This document shows positions 61,477 through 64,000 of a DNA stretch of 64,000 nt, piece by piece (position 1 is the first letter of the stretch; every line of letters begins with the position of its first letter). The stretch is from Epiperipatus broadwayi (lineage: Eukaryota > Onychophora > Udeonychophora > Euonychophora > Peripatidae), in NCBI GenBank assembly GCA_028023455.1, contig JAQFVV010006231.1, positions 7,390,036 through 7,454,035 on the forward strand, given 5' to 3'. Below the pieces are notes generated by a model. It had not been told where the DNA came from, did not search any database, and saw only the letters and a list, made by a program, of their open reading frames with translations. The position numbers and the translations under genes were made by a program.

Positions 61477-61535
61477 ATCCAATATCCCCAGACTAGTTTC
61501 TGGCTTGTGGCCTTCGTCAGTGAGGAGCTTTGGAT
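61477..61535 (-). ncRNA. Type I hammerhead ribozyme candidate, copy 1
   Basis: On the minus strand: outer stem I AUCCAA..UUGGAU (6 bp), internal loop AGC/UA, inner stem I UCCUCA..UGGGGA (6 bp, one G-U), core CUGACGA, stem II GGC-CACAA-GCC closed by an A.A mismatch, core GAA, then a very short stem III ACUAGU ending in U before the cleavage-site C. Core C3-A9, G12-A14, the A15.1-U16.1 pair and H17=C are all in place. The 2-3-bp self-complementary stem III is like those of retrozymes, Penelope elements and newt satellites, which cleave better as dimers. Confidence 0.75.
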
Positions 61536-61932
61536 CTGAGAGCACTGCATCTAGATCTTAGGATCTAATGTAACTCTCTAGCAACCACTTTTTATCTCTA
61601 CTTAACTACAAAAATATGAGAATGAAATTGAAAACACAAAAAATATTTTCAATCTAAGCTCAATAGCTTATATAGTCATATGGATCTGAACTCAGTTCAG
61701 CACCCATACATTTTGGTGTCTTTGGCTCTTTTACAACCATAGCCACCACTATCCTATTAGGCACGATTGGTGTTAAACCATTAAGCATCTCATGATCACA
61801 TCTCCTATACTAGCACATTAATTGTTGATAAACAGAGCAAAACTCTCCATACAGTATTGCCACCTGTGCTAAACAGAGTAATCAATGGATGCCAGAAGGC
61901 TAGTGCATAAAATCCCTATCCAATGCCTACTC

Positions 61933-61991
61933 ATCCAATATCCCCAGACTAGTTTCTGGCTTGTGGCCTTCGTCAGTGAGGAGCTTTGGAT
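61933..61991 (-). ncRNA. Type I hammerhead ribozyme candidate, copy 2
   Basis: Same 59-nt sequence as the copy at 61477-61535, exactly one 456-bp period away and in the same orientation. A transcript through both would release a 456-nt unit if the motif is active. Confidence 0.75.
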
Positions 61992-62477
61992 CTGAGAGCA
62001 CTGCATCTAGATCTTAGGATCTAATGCAACCCTCTAGCAACCACCTTTTATCTCTACTTAACTACAAAACTATGAGAATGAAATTGAAAACACAAAAAAA
62101 TATTTTCAATCTAGTCATATGAGTCTGAACTCAGTTCAGCACCCATACATTTTGGTGTCTGTATGGAGAGTTTTGCTCTGTTTATCAACAATTAATGTGC
62201 TAGTATAGGAGATGTGATCATGTGATGCTTAATGGTTTAACACCAATCCTGCCTAATAGGATAGTGGTGGCTATAGTTGTAAAAGAGCCAAAGACACCAA
62301 AATGTATGGGTGCTGAACTGAGTTCAGATCCATATGACTATATAAGCTATTGAGCTTAGATTGAAAATATTTTTTGTGTTTTCAATTTCATTCTCATAGT
62401 TTTGTAGTTAAGTAGAGATAAAAGGTGGTTGCTAGAGGGTTGCATTAGATCCTAAGATCTAGATGCAGTGCTCTCAG

Positions 62478-62536
62478 ATCCAAAGCTCCTCACTGACGAA
62501 GGCCACAAGCCAGAAACTAGTCTGGGGATATTGGAT
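62478..62536 (+). ncRNA. Type I hammerhead ribozyme candidate, copy 3 (inverted unit)
   Basis: Plus-strand copy with the same 59 nt: CTGACGA at about 62493, GAAAC at about 62513, predicted cleavage after the C of TAGTC at about 62522. All paired positions are unchanged from the other two copies. Confidence 0.75.
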
Positions 62537-63880
62537 GAGGCAGGGATTTTATGCACAAGCCTTCTGGCATCCATTGATTACTCTGTTTAGCACAGGTGGC
62601 AATACTGTATGGAGAGTTTTGCTCTGTTTATCAACAATTAATGTGCTAGTATAGGAGATGTGATCATGTGATGCTTAATGGTTTAAACAAAATGAATGAG
62701 TAAAAATCAAAATAAACAAGCAAAATGAAAATGTTTCTTTTAAAATAAAATAAAATAATAAAAAAATGGAGAGGAAAAATAATGCTTTAAAAATAAAAGT
62801 GAAATAAACAAACATATGATAAAAGTACTAATGAAAATAAATCTTTATCAAATAAAAAAAAAAGTGTTTTATTAAGATTGAGGTGTGTGTGAGTATTGGG
62901 CAAAGATATAAATTTCAGGCCCGATTTTGGGTTGGATTAAGCCTTTTCTGGCAGTAACTTTATTCTACAGACGGGTACTGTGAAGATTAAATAATAGTGA
63001 TGATGATGTGTCAGTAGAAAAAGTCCTGGCATATAATAAATGATAAATCTGGAAGAAATACTCCCCGTAACCAAATAAAATAAATATTTTCGTAAGTTGA
63101 ATGTGCAGTAGAAATAATCCTGCCATTTGCAATCTTAAAGTCCCTGTTCGTAATCCGTTGTGCACAAAAAAATGCTCATGCTGTAGTTTCGACTTCTGCA
63201 AGAAATTAAAAGTTGGTTTAATCAGCACAAAATCGATCTGTGTGTTGAACTGCCTAATACTTTGCTGCCTGCCTCTCTTAACATTACCATTTATTATCTA
63301 AAATGCACTTTAGAAAAATAAAGTTATTAAAAATAAAAATTTAAAGTGGTCAATACTTAAGAAAAAAGTGATGAATGCACTTAAAATTCTCAATCGGAAG
63401 AGGTGTGATGTATATACACATGTTGCATAAGTATGTGTGTATATACGAGTTACATAATTTACTTTTTTTTTTATTAAAAAAATATAAAATATCAAGAATT
63501 AATAATTTGAAAGGGTAGAAGTTAAAAAAAAAAATAGAGGAAAAATTTAGAGATAAGTTAGGAATTAGTAATAATTGTAACTTGGCTTTCTTTTACATAC
63601 TTTTCTTTTATAATCTGTCAAAAATACTCTTTGAAAAAAGTATTTTTAATTAAAAAAATAAAAAGTTCTTATGATTAAATTAAATAGTTTGTATAAAACT
63701 AATCAGGTTCTGGAGATTAAGATTCCAGATTGATTAGTAAAACAATATCTCTCTAATTCTAATCTTTGTAATTAAAATGGAAAAACAGAAAATAAAAAAA
63801 ATGTAAATTTTAATCAAAATTCTTTCGAGATAAAATGCATTGATAACGCAGTTGAAACTTGAGCAAGGGTGGAGTCAGAG

Positions 63881-63942
63881 TATAAAAGGCACACATCCTC
63901 TATTATCTTCAGTTTTTAATAAGAGTTCTTCAGTTTTAGTTG
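63881..63942 (+). promoter_or_regulatory. Core promoter: TATA + initiator + DPE
   Basis: TATAAAAGG begins at 63881. TTCAGTTTT places an initiator A at 63911, 30 nt downstream. Positions +28 to +32 read AGTTG, a full match to the DPE consensus RGWYV. All three spacings agree with arthropod RNA polymerase II core promoters. It could drive a host gene starting at the window edge, or be the promoter inside an LTR. Confidence 0.6.
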
Positions 63943-63980
63943 AGTGTTCAATTCAGTTAAAGAATTATTAAAGAAAATGA

Positions 63981-64000
63981 ATGGCTAGAACCGAACGCTG
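63981..64000 (+). CDS. Start of an ORF cut by the window edge
   Basis: ATG at 63981 opens MARTER before the sequence ends, 70 nt after the predicted start site. An earlier ATG at 63977 stops after three codons. The MART start and a short TATA-driven leader recall histone H3, but the next codons (Glu-Arg) do not fit, so I do not name it. Too short to be sure it is coding. Confidence 0.25.

Larger units (their letters stand above)
61373..62687. mobile_element. Hammerhead-bearing retrozyme/Penelope-LTR-like element with TSD
   Basis: Flanked by CAAAATGA (61365-61372, 62688-62695). Starting at ATAAACAGAGCAAAACTCTC, one unit runs to about 61826. A second direct unit (period 456 bp) starts there and stops at about 62160. 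The orientation then flips: an inverted partial copy, a full inverted unit to about 62625, and an inverted partial to the end at GCTTAATGGTTTAA. Sequence identity among units is high. Units contain ribozyme-like segments and no protein. The layout is that of a retrotransposed multimer with a switch in strand. Confidence 0.85.
57176..63880. other. Upstream CARS1 intron or 5' flank, repeats only
   Basis: I searched the minus strand for the expected upstream CARS exon (TDIDDK, CGP, HIGH-type) and did not find it. The stretch holds the GC-richer island, the gag remnant and the hammerhead element. 62700-62880 and 63300-63830 are AT-rich with nothing recognised. 62900-63300 is less biased and unassigned; the short Cys-rich ORF on the plus strand at 63101-63301 has no known domain that I can name. 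Confidence 0.5.

Noticed and set aside
63981-64000. Histone H3 gene start
   Set aside because: MART fits, but the next residues are Glu-Arg and not Lys-Gln-Thr. Twenty bases are too few to name a gene.

Overview
This looks like a nuclear window from an animal with a very AT-rich genome (by eye about three quarters A+T). The only conserved cellular gene I can support is a cytosolic-type cysteinyl-tRNA synthetase (CARS1) on the minus strand. It is split into 13 GT-AG exons between 57175 and 6733. The exons splice in phase into 505 uninterrupted residues, running from the IIKRAR segment after the HIGH-side Rossmann half, through the zinc-ligand and KMSKS segments, into the anticodon-binding helices. 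The first exons (with the CGP/HIGH motif) and the last exons (lysine-rich tail) are not in the window, so the gene runs off both ends. Its introns are short (90 bp) to about 10 kb and hold the rest of the content.

The organism is probably an invertebrate and perhaps an arthropod. The reasons are the mix of hAT, Tc1/mariner-like, RTE- and Jockey-like non-LTR, Penelope-like and Ty3/gypsy-like remnants, and a TATA + TCAGT initiator + DPE core promoter at the right edge. This is inference, not a species call.

Layout. 96-2927: head-to-tail duplication of a 1.43 kb non-coding unit. 3604-5242: complete-ended hAT element with 8-bp target duplications and a broken transposase C-terminus. 6733-6973: the two most C-terminal CARS exons present. 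7.7 kb: tRNA-related SINE. 14.4-19.5 kb: three CARS exons with fold-back and SINE-like repeats between and beyond them. 19.5-29.7 kb: a 10 kb intron with two decayed LINEs, a hammerhead-family fold-back and a 338-bp-monomer element with 13-bp target duplications. 29.7-37.8 kb: the catalytic-core exons (KMSKS, zinc ligands). 38.2-49.8 kb: several MITEs, non-LTR and Penelope-like fragments, and a long G/C homopolymer tract. 51.5-57.2 kb: the exons nearest the CARS N-terminus, plus a hAT MITE inside LINE debris. 57.9-58.9 kb: an unexplained GC-richer island. 59.2-61.1 kb: a gypsy gag remnant. 61.4-62.7 kb: the best candidate for something unusual. 63.88 kb to the end: a core promoter and the first codons of a new plus-strand ORF.

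The main finding is the 61373-62687 element. It is built of roughly 456-bp units arranged head-to-tail and then inverted, flanked by an 8-bp CAAAATGA duplication. Each unit carries a 59-nt segment that folds by hand into a type I hammerhead-ribozyme-like structure. Older copies lie at 23.8, 43.7 and 49.3 kb. A second, unrelated element (25130-26164) has the same tandem-then-inverted layout with a 13-bp target duplication. Both look like reverse-transcribed multimers of a small RNA (retrozyme or Penelope-LTR style), but this has not been tested.
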